Source of the DNA: Bog-756 sp963699105 | GTDB lineage: Bacteria; Actinomycetota; Acidimicrobiia; Acidimicrobiales; RAAP-2 | Length of the DNA: 64,000 bases | Direction of reading: 5' to 3' | NCBI GenBank assembly: GCA_963699105.1 | Contig: CAVOTI010000001.1 | Location: forward strand, 62,001-126,000 | Part shown: positions 34,265 to 43,534 of the stretch, piece after piece | Layout of the letters: the number at the start of each line of letters is the position of its first letter | How positions within the stretch are numbered: the first letter of the stretch is position 1 | The notes under the pieces: generated by a model | The model's input: only the letters and a program-made list of their open reading frames with translations | Databases searched by the model: none | Told to the model about the DNA's origin: nothing | Program-made: the position numbers and the translations under genes

Positions 34265-34438
34265 GTGGTCGCCGTCGTGCTCCGTGGTCCCGCCAATACC
34301 GCCCCCGAGGCCATCGTGGGCCCTTTCGTCTCGCTGGCCGCCGCCGAGGAATGGGCCCTGGCCCATCCGAGGGAGGGTGGCTACTGCGTGGCCGAACGGG
34401 TGACCGACCCGGGCGGCATGGCCCCACCGGGGCGGTGA
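34265..34438 (+). CDS. 57-residue hypothetical protein
   Basis: From GTG 34,265 the frame reads VVAVVLRGPANTAPEAIVGP, then FVSLAAAEEWALAHPREGGY and CVAERVTDPGGMAPPGR before the stop at 34,436-34,438. A correctly spaced -10 box at 34,252 and a strong third-position GC bias support it. The 'PFxSxAAAExWAxAHP' helix is reminiscent of short proteins that carry one interaction motif, but I cannot name a family. Confidence 0.5.
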   Translation: MVAVVLRGPANTAPEAIVGPFVSLAAAEEWALAHPREGGYCVAERVTDPGGMAPPGR

Positions 34439-34541
34439 CCGGACCCCGGGAACCGGTTCGGTGGTCGGGCGGGGTCGCCGGCCCCAGGGGCCACCTCGCC
34501 CTGTTGGCGGGGGTCCGCAAAGGGGCGGATTGGTGGCCGGG

Positions 34542-34547
34542 TAGCCT
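34542..34547 (+). promoter_or_regulatory. Leaderless -10 box
   Basis: TAGCCT lies 6 nt before GTG 34,554, with a short T run between them and no Shine-Dalgarno sequence. Confidence 0.5.
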
Positions 34548-34553
34548 TTTTCC

Positions 34554-34991
34554 GTGGCAGATCTTCTGGAGCGCCTCATCGAATGGCCGGGACTCTATGC
34601 CGGGAGCGGTGACGGGGTCGGGAGCGGAGCCTTCATCGGCCGGTTCCGGGTCACCGTCCTCCCCTCGGGAGCTGCGGTGGCGATCGACTACGAGGCCTAC
34701 GGCCACGAGGAGATCCTCCAACATGCCGAGCACACCGTGGTGGCCCGCGACCCGGAGGGCCGGCTGACCATGTTCGGCGTCCACAGCGAGGCGTCGGTGC
34801 CGGTGACCCTCACCGAGCAGACCGGCGGCTTCTTCATGGACTTGGAGCCGGCCGGCCCCTACCTGTTGGCCATCCAGATGGCCTTCGACGGCGACGAGCT
34901 CACGTACTCGTGGTGGTGGGCCTCCCGGGGCGAAGAGCTGGTGGAACGGTCGAGGGTGGTCATGCACAGAATGGAACCCCCCGGGCTCTGA
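34554..34991 (+). CDS. Hypothetical protein, DUF1579-like beta barrel
   Basis: 145 residues, intact: MADLLERLIEWPGLYAGSGD, then GRFRVTVLPSGAAVAIDYEA, GRLTMFGVHSEASVPVTLTE and YLLAIQMAFDGDELTYSWWW. The succession of short strands with a final 'ERSRVVMHR' strand resembles lipocalin-like DUF1579 proteins that appear to bind small ligands. The start is GTG 34,554 behind a leaderless -10 box. No neighbour suggests a pathway. Confidence 0.6.
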   Translation: MADLLERLIEWPGLYAGSGDGVGSGAFIGRFRVTVLPSGAAVAIDYEAYGHEEILQHAEHTVVARDPEGRLTMFGVHSEASVPVTLTEQTGGFFMDLEPAGPYLLAIQMAFDGDELTYSWWWASRGEELVERSRVVMHRMEPPGL

Positions 34992-35149
34992 GCCGGCGAC
35001 CGGCCGGAAGGGCGGTCCTCCGACGGGGGGCCCGGCCGGGGCCCGGCGGTGGGCCGCCACCGCCGCCTCCGAGGTGGCTACGGCCTAGTATGGACCCGGA
35101 GCGTTGCCGGTGCCCAGGGCGGCGCGCCAACGACGCCGAGGAGGTTGTT

Positions 35150-35914
35150 GTGTCCGAGATCGTGCAGCTCCCAGCCAACATGGAGTTCGAATCGCCCGAG
35201 CAGGAGCGGACCTACCGGAAGCAGCGCCTGGCCGCGGCGTTCCGGCTGTTCTCCAAGTTCGGCTTCGACGAGGGTGTGGCCGGTCACATCACCGCCCGTG
35301 ACCCCGAGCGCCTCGACCACTTCTGGGTCAATCCCTTCGCCGTCCACTTCGGCCACATCCGGGTGTCCGACCTGATCCTGGTCAATCACCAGGGCGAGGT
35401 GGTCGAGGGGGACAAGCCGGTCAACACCGCCGCCTTCGTCATCCACTCCCAGATCCACGCCGCCCGGCCCGACGTGGTGGCCGCCGCCCACGCCCACTCG
35501 ATCTACGGGAAGTCGTGGTCGGCCCTCGGTCGCCCGCTCGACCCGATCACCCAGGACGTCTGTGCCTTCTACGAGGACCACGCGGTGTTCGACGACTACA
35601 CCGGCGTGGTCCTCGACCTCGAGGAGGGCAAGCGCATCGCCCACGCCCTCGGCGACAACAAGGCGGCCATCCTCCGCAATCACGGGCTGCTCACCGTGGG
35701 CCACTCGGTCGACGAGGCGGCGTGGTGGTTCATCACCATGGAGCGCTCGTGCCAGGCCCAGCTGCTGGCGTCGTCGGCCGGGACCCCGGTCCTCATCGAC
35801 CCGGAGATGGCCCGGCGCACCCACGGCCAGGTCGGCTCCCACCTGGCCGGATGGTTCAGCTTCCAGCCCCTGTTCGACCGCATCGTGCGGGAGCAGCCCG
35901 ACCTCCTCGACTGA
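35150..35914 (+). CDS. Class II aldolase/adducin-family protein
   Basis: 254 residues, intact. Class II aldolase features are clear: FRLFSKFGFDEGVAGHITAR, the zinc-ligand histidines in VVAAAHAHSIYGKSWSALGR, YEDHAVFDDYTGVVLDLEEG and the third ligand region AAILRNHGLLTVGHSVDEAA. Members act as L-fuculose-phosphate-type aldolases, ribulose-phosphate epimerases or decarboxylases of aldol products; this sequence belongs to the adducin-like branch whose substrates are mostly unknown. GTG at 35,150 follows GAGGAGG. Confidence 0.85.
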   Translation: MSEIVQLPANMEFESPEQERTYRKQRLAAAFRLFSKFGFDEGVAGHITARDPERLDHFWVNPFAVHFGHIRVSDLILVNHQGEVVEGDKPVNTAAFVIHSQIHAARPDVVAAAHAHSIYGKSWSALGRPLDPITQDVCAFYEDHAVFDDYTGVVLDLEEGKRIAHALGDNKAAILRNHGLLTVGHSVDEAAWWFITMERSCQAQLLASSAGTPVLIDPEMARRTHGQVGSHLAGWFSFQPLFDRIVREQPDLLD

Positions 35915-35939
35915 CGAACGCCCGGCCGCCGCCGCCCGA

Positions 35940-36437
35940 TCAGCCCGGCGCCCCGCTCCCGCCCGGTTGCCGTTCCGGGGTGATGATCACCACGGGGATC
36001 TCCCGGCGGGTGTGGCGCTGGTAGACGTCATAGCGGCCGGTGACGCCGGGGTGGAAGAAACGGGCCATGCCCCGGTTGGTCCGGTTGACCAGCGGCCAGA
36101 GCTGGGCCCGCTCCTCCGGGCCGGCCACCCGGGCGGTGGCCGGTGACACCCGGCGACCCACCCGCACGGTCACCCGCGGATCGGCCTGCAGGTTGAGCAG
36201 CCAGGCCGGGGGGCGGTCGCTCCCCCCGTTGGAGGCCACCACGATCAGGTCGCCCCGGTCGCGGCAGTAGGTCAGGCCGTGGGTGCGGGCCAGACCCGAC
36301 CTCCGGCCGGTGGTGGTCAGCAACAGGGCCGGCACCCGGTTGCTGTGCTTGCCGAACCGCCCGTCGGTCCTCTCGTAGATGTACTTGTGGAAGCGGAGGT
36401 AGGGATCGACGAAGCGGGTGGTGAAGATCCCGTCCAC
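35940..36437 (-). CDS. Deazaflavin (F420)-dependent nitroreductase, Ddn family
   Basis: 165 residues of the F420-dependent Ddn superfamily. Motifs: FHKYIYERTDGRFGKHSNRV, PALLLTTTGRRSGLARTHGL, YCRDRGDLIVVASNGGSDRP, PAWLLNLQADPRVTVRVGRR and FFHPGVTGRYDVYQRHT. GTG at 36,437 is the first good start; the gene begins at or overlaps the end of gcvPB. The frame is intact. It is a paralogue of the protein at 26,939-27,349 but of the longer subgroup. Whether it functions with glycine cleavage or is only adjacent is not known. Confidence 0.85.
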   Translation of the reverse strand: MDGIFTTRFVDPYLRFHKYIYERTDGRFGKHSNRVPALLLTTTGRRSGLARTHGLTYCRDRGDLIVVASNGGSDRPPAWLLNLQADPRVTVRVGRRVSPATARVAGPEERAQLWPLVNRTNRGMARFFHPGVTGRYDVYQRHTRREIPVVIITPERQPGGSGAPG

Positions 36438-36449
36438 CTCGAGCCCCGC

Positions 36450-38000
36450 TCAGCGTCCGGGCGTCGTAGGTGGGGATGAGGGTGCGGGCCGCCCGGGCCT
36501 CGTCCACCCTGCGCACCGGGGTGTGGTGGGGGAACCCGGCCATCCATCCCGGCCCGGTCGGTGGCGGCCTCGTAGGCGATCCGCTCCAGCGACTCGGCCA
36601 GGGCCTCGAGGGTCTGGGGGCTCTCGGTCTCGGTGGGCTCGATCATCAGGGCCTCGTCCACGATCAGTGGGAAGTAGACGGTGGGTGAGTGGAAGCCCTC
36701 CTCGAGCAGCCGCTTGGCCACGTCGAGGGCCCGCACCCCGTGGGCCTGCTTGATGGTGCGCACCGACAGGACCACCTCGTGCATGCAGGGACGGTCGAAG
36801 GGCACGTCGTAGGTGCCGGTCAGGCGCTGACGGATCCAGTTGGCGTTGAGCACGGCCGTCTCGGCGATCCGGCGCAGGCCGTCTCCCCCGTTGGCCAGGA
36901 TGTAGGCCAGCGCCCGGGCCAGCACCAGGGAGTTCCCGTGCCAGGTGTGCACCCGGCCGATCGACCGGGGCGGCGTGACCCACTCGTAGACCGGGGAGCT
37001 GGTCGTCGGACGCCGAGCCGAACGGGCCGGGGTCCGGGGAGGAACGGCACCAGTCGCTCGGACACGGCCACCGGGCCGGCCCCGGGGCCGCCCCCGCCGT
37101 GGGGGGTGGCGAACGTCTTGTGCAGGTTCATGTGGACGATGTCGAAGCCCATGTCCCCCGGGCGGACCACGCCCAGGATGGCGTTGAGGTTGGCGCCGTC
37201 GTAGTAGAGCAGGCCCCCGACGCTCGTGCACGGCGGCGGCGATGGCGGCGATGTCCTCCTCGAACAGGCCGAGGGTGTTGGGGTTGGTCAGCATGATGCC
37301 GGCCACGTCCTCGTCGAGCACGTCGGCCAGCGCCGCCATGTCGACGCAGCCCCGTTCGTCGCTGGGCACGGTGACCACCTCGTAGCCGCCCAGGGTCACC
37401 GACGCCGGGTTGGTCCCGTGGGCCGAGTCGGGGATGATCACCTTGTGGCGGACCGACCCCTGGGCCTCGTGCCAGGCCCGCATGAGCAGCAGGCCGGTCA
37501 GCTCGCCGGCCGCCCCCGCCGCCGGCTGCAGGGTGGCCGCGGCCATGCCGGTGATCTCGCACAGGACCTCTTCCAGCTCGACCAGCAGGGCCAGCCAACC
37601 CTGGGACAGCGACGCCGGCGCCGCCGGGTGGACCCCGGCCAGGCCGGGCAGCGCGGCCACCGTGTCGCACACTTGGGGTTGTACTTCATGGTGCACGAGC
37701 CCAGCGGGTAGGCCCCGAGGTCCACCGAGAACTGGCGGTGGGACAGCCGGGTGAAGTGGGCCGACCAGGTCGCGCTCGGAGACCTCGGCCACCGGGACGG
37801 GCTCGGCGGCGGCGGTGGCTCGGCGGACCAGCTCGTCGACGGGCACCTCGGGGACCCCGGTGGTCCGGAACGACCAGGCCCGGCGGCCCGGGATGGGACA
37901 GCTCGAAGAGGGTGGGCTCGGCCTCCCGGCCCAGCAGCGGGGCGCTGGTCGGCCTTGCCCCCGGGGGCGGCCGCCGTCCGACGGCGTCGGGTCGATCCAT
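36450..38000 (-). CDS. gcvPB: Glycine dehydrogenase (decarboxylating) subunit 2
   Basis: PLP-dependent P-protein subunit of the glycine cleavage system; with subunit 1 it decarboxylates glycine onto lipoylated H protein. Readable pieces: LSHRQFSVDLGAYPLGSCTM and KYNPK at the N terminus, VIIPDSAHGTNPASVTLGGY, the PLP lysine in HMNLHKTFATPHGGGGPGAG, HTWHGNSLVLARALAYILAN and PCMHEVVLSVRTIKQAHGVR. At least five indels break the frame. The ATG at 38,000 overlaps the gcvPA stop by one base. The stop at 36,450 is inferred from one frame. Confidence 0.9.
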
Positions 38001-39348
38001 CAGGCCACCGCCTTGCCCAGTGCGCGTCACGTAGGCGTCGATCTCGTCGCGGGTCCGCCGCTCGGTCACCGCCACCAGCAGCCCGTGCTCGCCGCCCTCG
38101 AACTCGCCGCCGAGGGGGATGCCGGCCAGAAAGCCGGCGTCGGCCATGCGGTCGATGACCACGGCGGCCGGGACGGGCAGGCGCAGGGCGAACTCCCGCA
38201 CCACCGGGGCGTCGGCGAACGGCTCGACCCGGTCGAGCGAGAGCAGGGCGTCGCGGGCGTACCGGGTGGCCTGGGCGCAGCGCCGGGCCAGCTCGACCAG
38301 TCCCGAAGTGCCCAGCCAGCCGAGCTGGATGGCGGCGGTGACGGCCATCAGGGTCTGGTTGGTGCACACGTTGGACGTGGCCTTCTCCCGCCGGATGTCC
38401 TGCTCGCGGGCCCGCAGGGTGGTGACGTAGGCCAGCCGTCCTCGACGTCGACCGTCTCCCCCACCAGACGGCCGGGCAGCCGGCGCACGTGGGCGGCGGC
38501 GCAGGCGAACAGCCCGAGGTAGGGGCCGCCGAACCCGAGGGTGGTGCCGAAGGCCTGGCCCTCCCCCACCATGACGTCGGCGCCCCACTCCCCCGCCGAC
38601 CTGAGCAGGCCGGCCGCCACCGGGTCGACGCCCACCACCAGCAGGGCCCCGGTCCGGTCGCAGACGGCCCGGGCCGCGCCCAGGTCCTCGATGCACCCGA
38701 GGTAGTTGGGGTAGCCCACCAGGACCACCCGGGCGGCCCGTCGTCCCCGGCCCCGTCGTCGGGCCAGGCGGTCACCCCGTCGCGGAGCGGGATGGTGCGC
38801 AGCCGGTGGCCGGTCCCCGCCGCGTAGGTGGCCAGCATCTGGCGCCAGTGGGGATGGATGCCGGCCGACACCCAGACCGTCGGCCGGCCCGAGGCGGCCA
38901 CACCCAGGTTGACGGCCTCGACGGCGGCGCTGCCGCCGTCGTAGAGCGAGGCGTTGGCCACGGGCAGGCCGGCCAGCCGGGCCACCATGGTCTGGTACTC
39001 GAAGACCGCCTGCAGCACTCCCTGGGCCACCTCGGGCTGGTAGGGGGTGTAGGAGGTGACGAACTCGGACCGCCCGGCCAGGGCCCGGGTGACCGAGGGG
39101 ATCTCGTGGTCGTAGGCCCCTCCCCCGGCGAAGCACACCAGCCGGTCGGACCGGGCCCGGTTGCGGTCGGCGAATTCCTCCATGTGGGCGAGGACGTCGG
39201 GCTCGCCGACCCCGTCGGCCAGCTCCAGGCCCCGTTGCAGGCGCAGCGCCTCGGGGACCACGTCGAACAGCTGGTCGACCGAGTCCAGCCCGAGGAAGGC
39301 GAGCATGCTCGCCACCTCCTCGTCGGTATGCGGGATGTAGGTGCCCAC
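38000..39348 (-). CDS. gcvPA: Glycine dehydrogenase (decarboxylating) subunit 1
   Basis: P-protein subunit 1, about 449 residues. The start MGTYIPHTDEEVASMLAFLG is typical. Then come CFAGGGAYDHEIPSVTRALA, TSYTPYQPEVAQGVLQAVFE, ANASLYDGGSAAVEAVNLGV, GFGGPYLGLFACAAAHVRRL, EKATSNVCTNQTLMAVTAAI and, after an indel, the end LGKAVA at the TGA overlapping gcvPB. Indels near 38,040, 38,430 and 38,740. It requires GcvPB, GcvT, GcvH and a dihydrolipoamide dehydrogenase; the last two are not in the window. Confidence 0.92.
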
Positions 39349-39432
39349 GGGCCGCTCCTCGTATGCGTGTCGGGTGTCCTGAGGGTCTAGTCGATCGGCG
39401 GGAGATGGCCGTCGAGGCGGAGGCGCGGCCGG

Positions 39433-40566
39433 TCATGGCCGGGCCGCCCACTGGCCGGCCCGGACGAACGGGCGTGTCCACCACCGTGGCCGGAATGGCC
39501 CGCCCCCGCTGCTCGATGGTCACCGGTCGCCGGGCCGGTGCCCGGTCGACCGGCCGTCCACCAGGGCCAGGGCGATGCCGTGCCCGAGCATGGGCGAGAA
39601 GTTCCCGCTGGTCACCTCGCCGACCGGCCGGCCGCCTCCGACCAGGGACGACCCCTCGCGGGGCGGTTGCCGCCCCTCGGTGGCCAGGCCGACCAGGTGG
39701 CGGCGGACGCCGCGCTGGCGCTCCTCGACCAGGGCCTCGCGTCCCCGGAACTCCGGCTTGTCCCAACCGACCACCCAGCCGAGCCCGGCCTGGAGCGGGG
39801 TGATGCCCGGTCCGAGCTCGTGGCCGTGCAGGGGCAGGGCCGCCTCGAGGCGGAGGGTGTCGCGGGCACCGAGCCCGGCGGGACGCACCCCGGCGCCGAG
39901 CAGCGCCTCCCACAGGTCGGCGGCCGCGTCGGCGGGGACCGCGCACTCGACGCCGTCCTCGCCGGTGTAGCCGGTGCCGGCCGCCACGCACTCGACGCCG
40001 TTCCAGGTGAACGGGGTCACGCCGAACCGGCGCACGGCGGCGGCCTCGGGGGCGACGGCGGCCAGCGCGGGTCCGGGCGTGGGGGCCCTGCACGGCGATG
40101 ATGCAGCGGGTGGCGGTGGTGTCCTCGCCCCCGATGGCCTCCGAGCACCCGGGCGGTGTTGGAGGCGTTGGGCATGACGTCGAAGACGTCGTCGGCCAGC
40201 CACCACACGATGATGTCGTCGACCACCGAGCCGTCGTCTCGTCGAGCAGGTGGGTGTACTGGGCCCGGCCCGGGGCGATCTTGCGCAGGTCGTTGGAGAG
40301 CGCCGCCTGCAGCAGGTCGAACGAGCTCCGGTCCCCTCGACCCGCACCGTGCCCAGGTGGCTCACGTCGAAGACCACGGCGTCGCTGCCGGCAGGCCCGG
40401 TGCTCGGCGATGGTCCCGCCGGGGTACGACAGCGGCATCTCCCACCCGCCGAACTCGACCAGCTTGGCCCCGAGGCGCCGGTGGGCGTCGATCGAGGGCG
40501 GTGTGGCGAGCGGTCGGTCCCCGGCCCCGTCACCTCGCCGCTGGGTGTCGCCGAGGTGTCGCCCAC
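39433..40566 (-). CDS. gcvT: Aminomethyltransferase (glycine cleavage T protein)
   Basis: Transfers the methylene group from aminomethyl-H-protein to tetrahydrofolate and releases ammonia. Seen in order across frames: AHRRLGAKLVEFGGWEMPLS near the start, VVFDVSHLGTVRVEG, AIGGEDTTATRCIIAVQGP, GTGYTGEDGVECAVPADAAA, LRLEAALPLHGHELGPGITP, EVTSGNFSPMLGHGIALALV and the last strand RAIPATVVDTPFVRAG after correcting an indel near 39,480. GTG at 40,566 lies 24 nt after the nuclease-like gene. About 375 residues, as usual. Many indels. Confidence 0.88.
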
Positions 40567-40590
40567 AACGAGATGATAGCGGTGCCGCTG

Positions 40591-40952
40591 TCAGGCAGAG
40601 CGGGCGACGCCCGACGGCTGGCCCGAGCCGTCGCCGGCCAGTCCGTACTTGGCCAGCAGGGCCAGGGTGTCGCGCTGGTACAGGAGGGTGACCCGGACGT
40701 CGGGGTAGAGCTGGGCCAGGCGGCGGACCTTGCCGTTCTTCTTCGTCACCAGGCGCTGGTTGAGGGTGGTGAGCTCGACGAACAGGCCGGGCTCGGGGAG
40801 CCAGAAGTCGGGCCGGAACCCGGCCACCGGTCGACCGGTCGTCGTCCCACTCCAGGGCGAACTCGACCGGCTCGTACTCCCAGAGCACGCCGTAGAAGTC
40901 GAGGATGCGGGCGAACCGGTGCTCGGACTCGTGGGCGAAGCGGCGGCGTCAC
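40591..40952 (-). CDS. Small PD-(D/E)XK nuclease-like protein
   Basis: About 120 residues. After an indel near 40,940 it reads RRFAHESEHRFARILDFYGV, LWEYEPVEFALEWDDD, then AGFRPDFWLPEPGLFVELTT and LNQRLVTKKNGKVRRLAQLY, ending DVRVTLLYQRDTLALLAKYG. The order Glu (HESEHRF), Asp (RPDFWLPE), Glu (VELTT) and Lys (TKKNGKVRRL) fits the PD-(D/E)XK fold of Vsr/Holliday-type nucleases, with Thr where the canonical Lys of ExK stands. Uncharacterised homologues exist in several phyla. A second indel near 40,835. It lies between the MerR gene and gcvT. Confidence 0.65.
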
Positions 40953-40990
40953 CGGAGCGCCGGATCCGGCGGCTGCTCGGCGTGCGCCGC

Positions 40991-41567
<577 letters not shown>

Positions 41568-41592
41568 TGTCGATATCCTCCACCTCGATCAG

Positions 41593-41627
41593 AGGTTGAC
41601 CGTGAGCCCAAACCTCACGGTCAACCT
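41593..41627. promoter_or_regulatory. 14-bp perfect inverted repeat in the MerR-gene promoter
   Basis: AGGTTGACCGTGAG, 7-nt spacer CCCAAAC, then CTCACGGTCAACCT, the exact reverse complement. On the minus strand it places TTGACC upstream of TCAACC with a 19-bp gap, like the long-spacer promoters controlled by MerR-family proteins. It starts 26 bp upstream of the MerR-gene ATG. Confidence 0.7.
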
Positions 41628-41639
41628 GCTCTAGGGTAT

Positions 41640-41665
41640 CACACCGCCGTAATTACGTGCGTGTG
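41640..41665. promoter_or_regulatory. Second dyad (CACAC-GTAATTAC-GTGTG)
   Basis: CACAC, four bases, the 8-bp palindrome GTAATTAC, four bases, GTGTG, all symmetrical about 41,652.5. It lies upstream of the monooxygenase gene at 41,748 and of the MerR gene. It could bind a different regulator. Confidence 0.45.
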
Positions 41666-41747
41666 ACCTGCTCACCCGGAGCCCGGGACCACCCGGGCGG
41701 GAGGCCGGGCTGATTTGGACCGGCCGCCGGCGGGCAATGATCGGGGC

Positions 41748-42170
41748 ATGACCATCGTGAAGATCAACGCCATCACCGTCCGGGAGGGATCGGGCGACGA
41801 ACTGGCCCGGCGCTTCGCCAAGCGGGCCGGGGCGGTGGACGACGCCGACGGGTTCGAGGGGTTCGAACTGCTGCAGCCGACCGACGAACGCGACGTGTGG
41901 CTGGTGCTCACCCGGTGGCGGGACGAGGCCTCGTTCGACGCCTGGGTCAGCTCCCCCGCCTTCGCCCACGGCCACCGCGGGGCCGGCGGGCACCCCGGCG
42001 ACGGCGGAACGGGACGGGACCGAACCGCCCCGGTGGGCGCGCACAGCGAGCTGTGGTCCTACGACATCGTCGACCTCCCCGCCGCCCGTGACCGGGCCGA
42101 CCCCGGGCCCGCGGCGAGGCGGTGCCCCTCCATCGGCGATCCATCGAGTACGAGGCCTTCGACCGGGTGA
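41748..42170 (+). CDS. Antibiotic-biosynthesis-monooxygenase (ABM) domain protein
   Basis: Up to 140 residues. The ferredoxin-like ABM fold is evident: MTIVKINAITVREGSGDELA, RRFAKRAGAVDDADGFEGFE, LLQPTDERDVWLVLTRWRDE and ASFDAWVSSPAFAHGHRG. Members include cofactor-free monooxygenases and haem-degrading IsdG/MhuD-type enzymes; the Trp in FDAWVSS and the Asn near the start (KINAITV) are in the places seen in IsdG-like proteins, but this is not proof. The last 40 residues look off-frame, so the true end is probably near 42,075 (ELWSYDIVDL). Divergent from the MerR gene. Confidence 0.75.
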   Translation: MTIVKINAITVREGSGDELARRFAKRAGAVDDADGFEGFELLQPTDERDVWLVLTRWRDEASFDAWVSSPAFAHGHRGAGGHPGDGGTGRDRTAPVGAHSELWSYDIVDLPAARDRADPGPAARRCPSIGDPSSTRPSTG

Positions 42171-42695
42171 CACCCTGCCATCGTGGGCAGGCTGGTGGAC
42201 ACCCGGCCGTGGGCCGAGGACGGCGACGTGGTCGCGACGGTCCACGACATGGAACTCGGCGTGTCGGTCGGCGTCGACGACCTGTGCATCACCGAGGCCG
42301 AGGCGGTCATGCACACCTTCCCCCATACCGAGTGTCCGGGTATCGTCGCCGGCCTTCGCCGGACTGGTCGGACTGAGCGTGGCGCGGGGGTACACCCGCC
42401 AGGTGCAGTCCCGGTTCGGCGGGCCCGCGGGGATGCACCCATCTCGAGCAGCTGGCGCGGTCGCTCGGACCGGTGGTCATCCAGGCGGTCACGTCCCGCC
42501 GGGCGCTGGCGGTCAGCCGCGGCGAGGCAGAGGACCTGGTCACCGGGGCCGGGAGCCCGTGGGCGCGTGACAGCTGTCACATCTGGGCCGAGGGAGGCGT
42601 GGCCGACCAGAAGCTGGCGGCCGGGTGGCGACCCGGGCGTCGGGCCCTACCCGTCGCCGCCGCTCGAGTGGTTACCGGGCGGCGACCGGTCATGA
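42122..42695 (+). CDS. DUF2889 domain protein
   Basis: About 190 residues pieced together from three frames: MPLHRRSIEYEAFDRV at GTG 42,122, then GRLVDTRPWAEDGDVVATVH, DMELGVSVGVDDLCITEAEA, VMHTFPHTECPGI, FAGLVGLSVARGYTRQVQSR, CTHLEQLARSLGPVVIQAVT and the end CHIWAEGGVADQKLAAGWRP. These are the landmarks of DUF2889, a family of unknown function whose conserved His, Cys and Asp hint at metal or cofactor binding. Indels near 42,180, 42,350 and 42,425. It overlaps the next gene by 4 nt. Confidence 0.72.
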
Positions 42696-43290
42696 CCGGA
42701 CCGGGCGGCGCCGGCCGGTTGGCGCACCGCCCCCGCCGGTCGGCCACCGGTGGTGGCGGCCCGTGGCCGTGGTGGTCGGCCTGGCCGCCGGCTGCACCAG
42801 CTCGGGTACGGCCATGACCCAGCCCTTCACCACCACGCCCCCCAAGCTCCAGCCCGGCCCGACCTACGAGGTCAAGGTCATGGACGTGAGCGGGCTGGGG
42901 CCGGTGCTGGTGGACGGTCAGGGGATCACCCTCTACCTGTATCGCGACCGACCGGCAGGGCTCGCCGTCGCGCTGTTACGGCATCTGCGCGATCCAGTGG
43001 CCCCCCGACACCCTGCCCACCGGGGTGGCGGCGCCCGTGGCCGGACCGGGCGTCGAAGCCCGGCCTGCTCGGGACGGCGCCCCGCACCGACGGGACCACC
43101 CAGATCACCTACAACGGATGGCCGCTGTACTTCTGGCCGCCCGACCGGCACGCCCGGCAAGGCCACCGGCCAGGCCCTGACCAACGCCGGTGGCCGGTGG
43201 TACGTCCTCGATCCGTCCGGCACGCCGTCGATCCCCCGCCTGTACGGGTCGACCGCCGTCGGGACTGCGGGGGCAGACTGGCCGGCATGA
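42692..43290 (+). CDS. Secreted lipoprotein with Y-x4-D-type repeats (COG4315-like)
   Basis: About 195 residues. After an indel the signal reads VVVGLAAGCTSSGTAMTQ, a lipobox with Cys for lipid attachment. Two repeats follow: LVDGQGITLYLYRDR with CYGICAIQWPPDTLPTGV, and TQITYNGWPLYFWPPDR with GGRWYVLDPSG. These match the 'secreted repeat' PF03640 family, in which each repeat carries an aromatic-rich strand and the Cys-x-Gly-x-Cys-x-x-x-Trp-Pro-Pro segment. Function unknown, extracytoplasmic. Indels near 42,765, 42,965, 43,060 and 43,150. Confidence 0.72.
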
Positions 43291-43310
43291 CCCGGCAGTG
43301 ACGGGCCCCG

Positions 43311-43529
43311 GTGGTCGATCAGCTCGTCGAGTCCTTCCTGTCCATCAACTCGACGGGGTCGGTCCTGTCCATCGGCTCGGTCGGCTCGTCCTCGGTCGGC
43401 TCGATCGGCTCGGCGCTGTCGGTGGGGTCGGTCGGCAGCGTCTCGGTGCGGTTCGGTCCTGTCGTGTGCCTCGGTCCTGTCCCTCTGTCGTACCGGTCGA
43501 CGGGCGTCATGGCGTCGGGCTCCGACTAG
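43311..43529 (+). CDS. Ser/Gly short-period repeat protein
   Basis: 72 residues from GTG 43,311: VVDQLVESFLSINSTGSVLS, then a repetitive stretch built from SxGS and SVGS units (SIGSVGSSSVGSIGSALSVG). The DNA repeats TCGG-CTCGGTCGG-type units between about 43,365 and 43,450. The regular spacing of hydrophobic residues every few positions would suit a coiled beta-solenoid or membrane-associated fold, as in other short-period repeat proteins. Its reality as a gene is uncertain. It is convergent with corA, whose stop lies 6 nt beyond. Confidence 0.45.
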   Translation: MVDQLVESFLSINSTGSVLSIGSVGSSSVGSIGSALSVGSVGSVSVRFGPVVCLGPVPLSYRSTGVMASGSD

Positions 43530-43534
43530 ACGGC

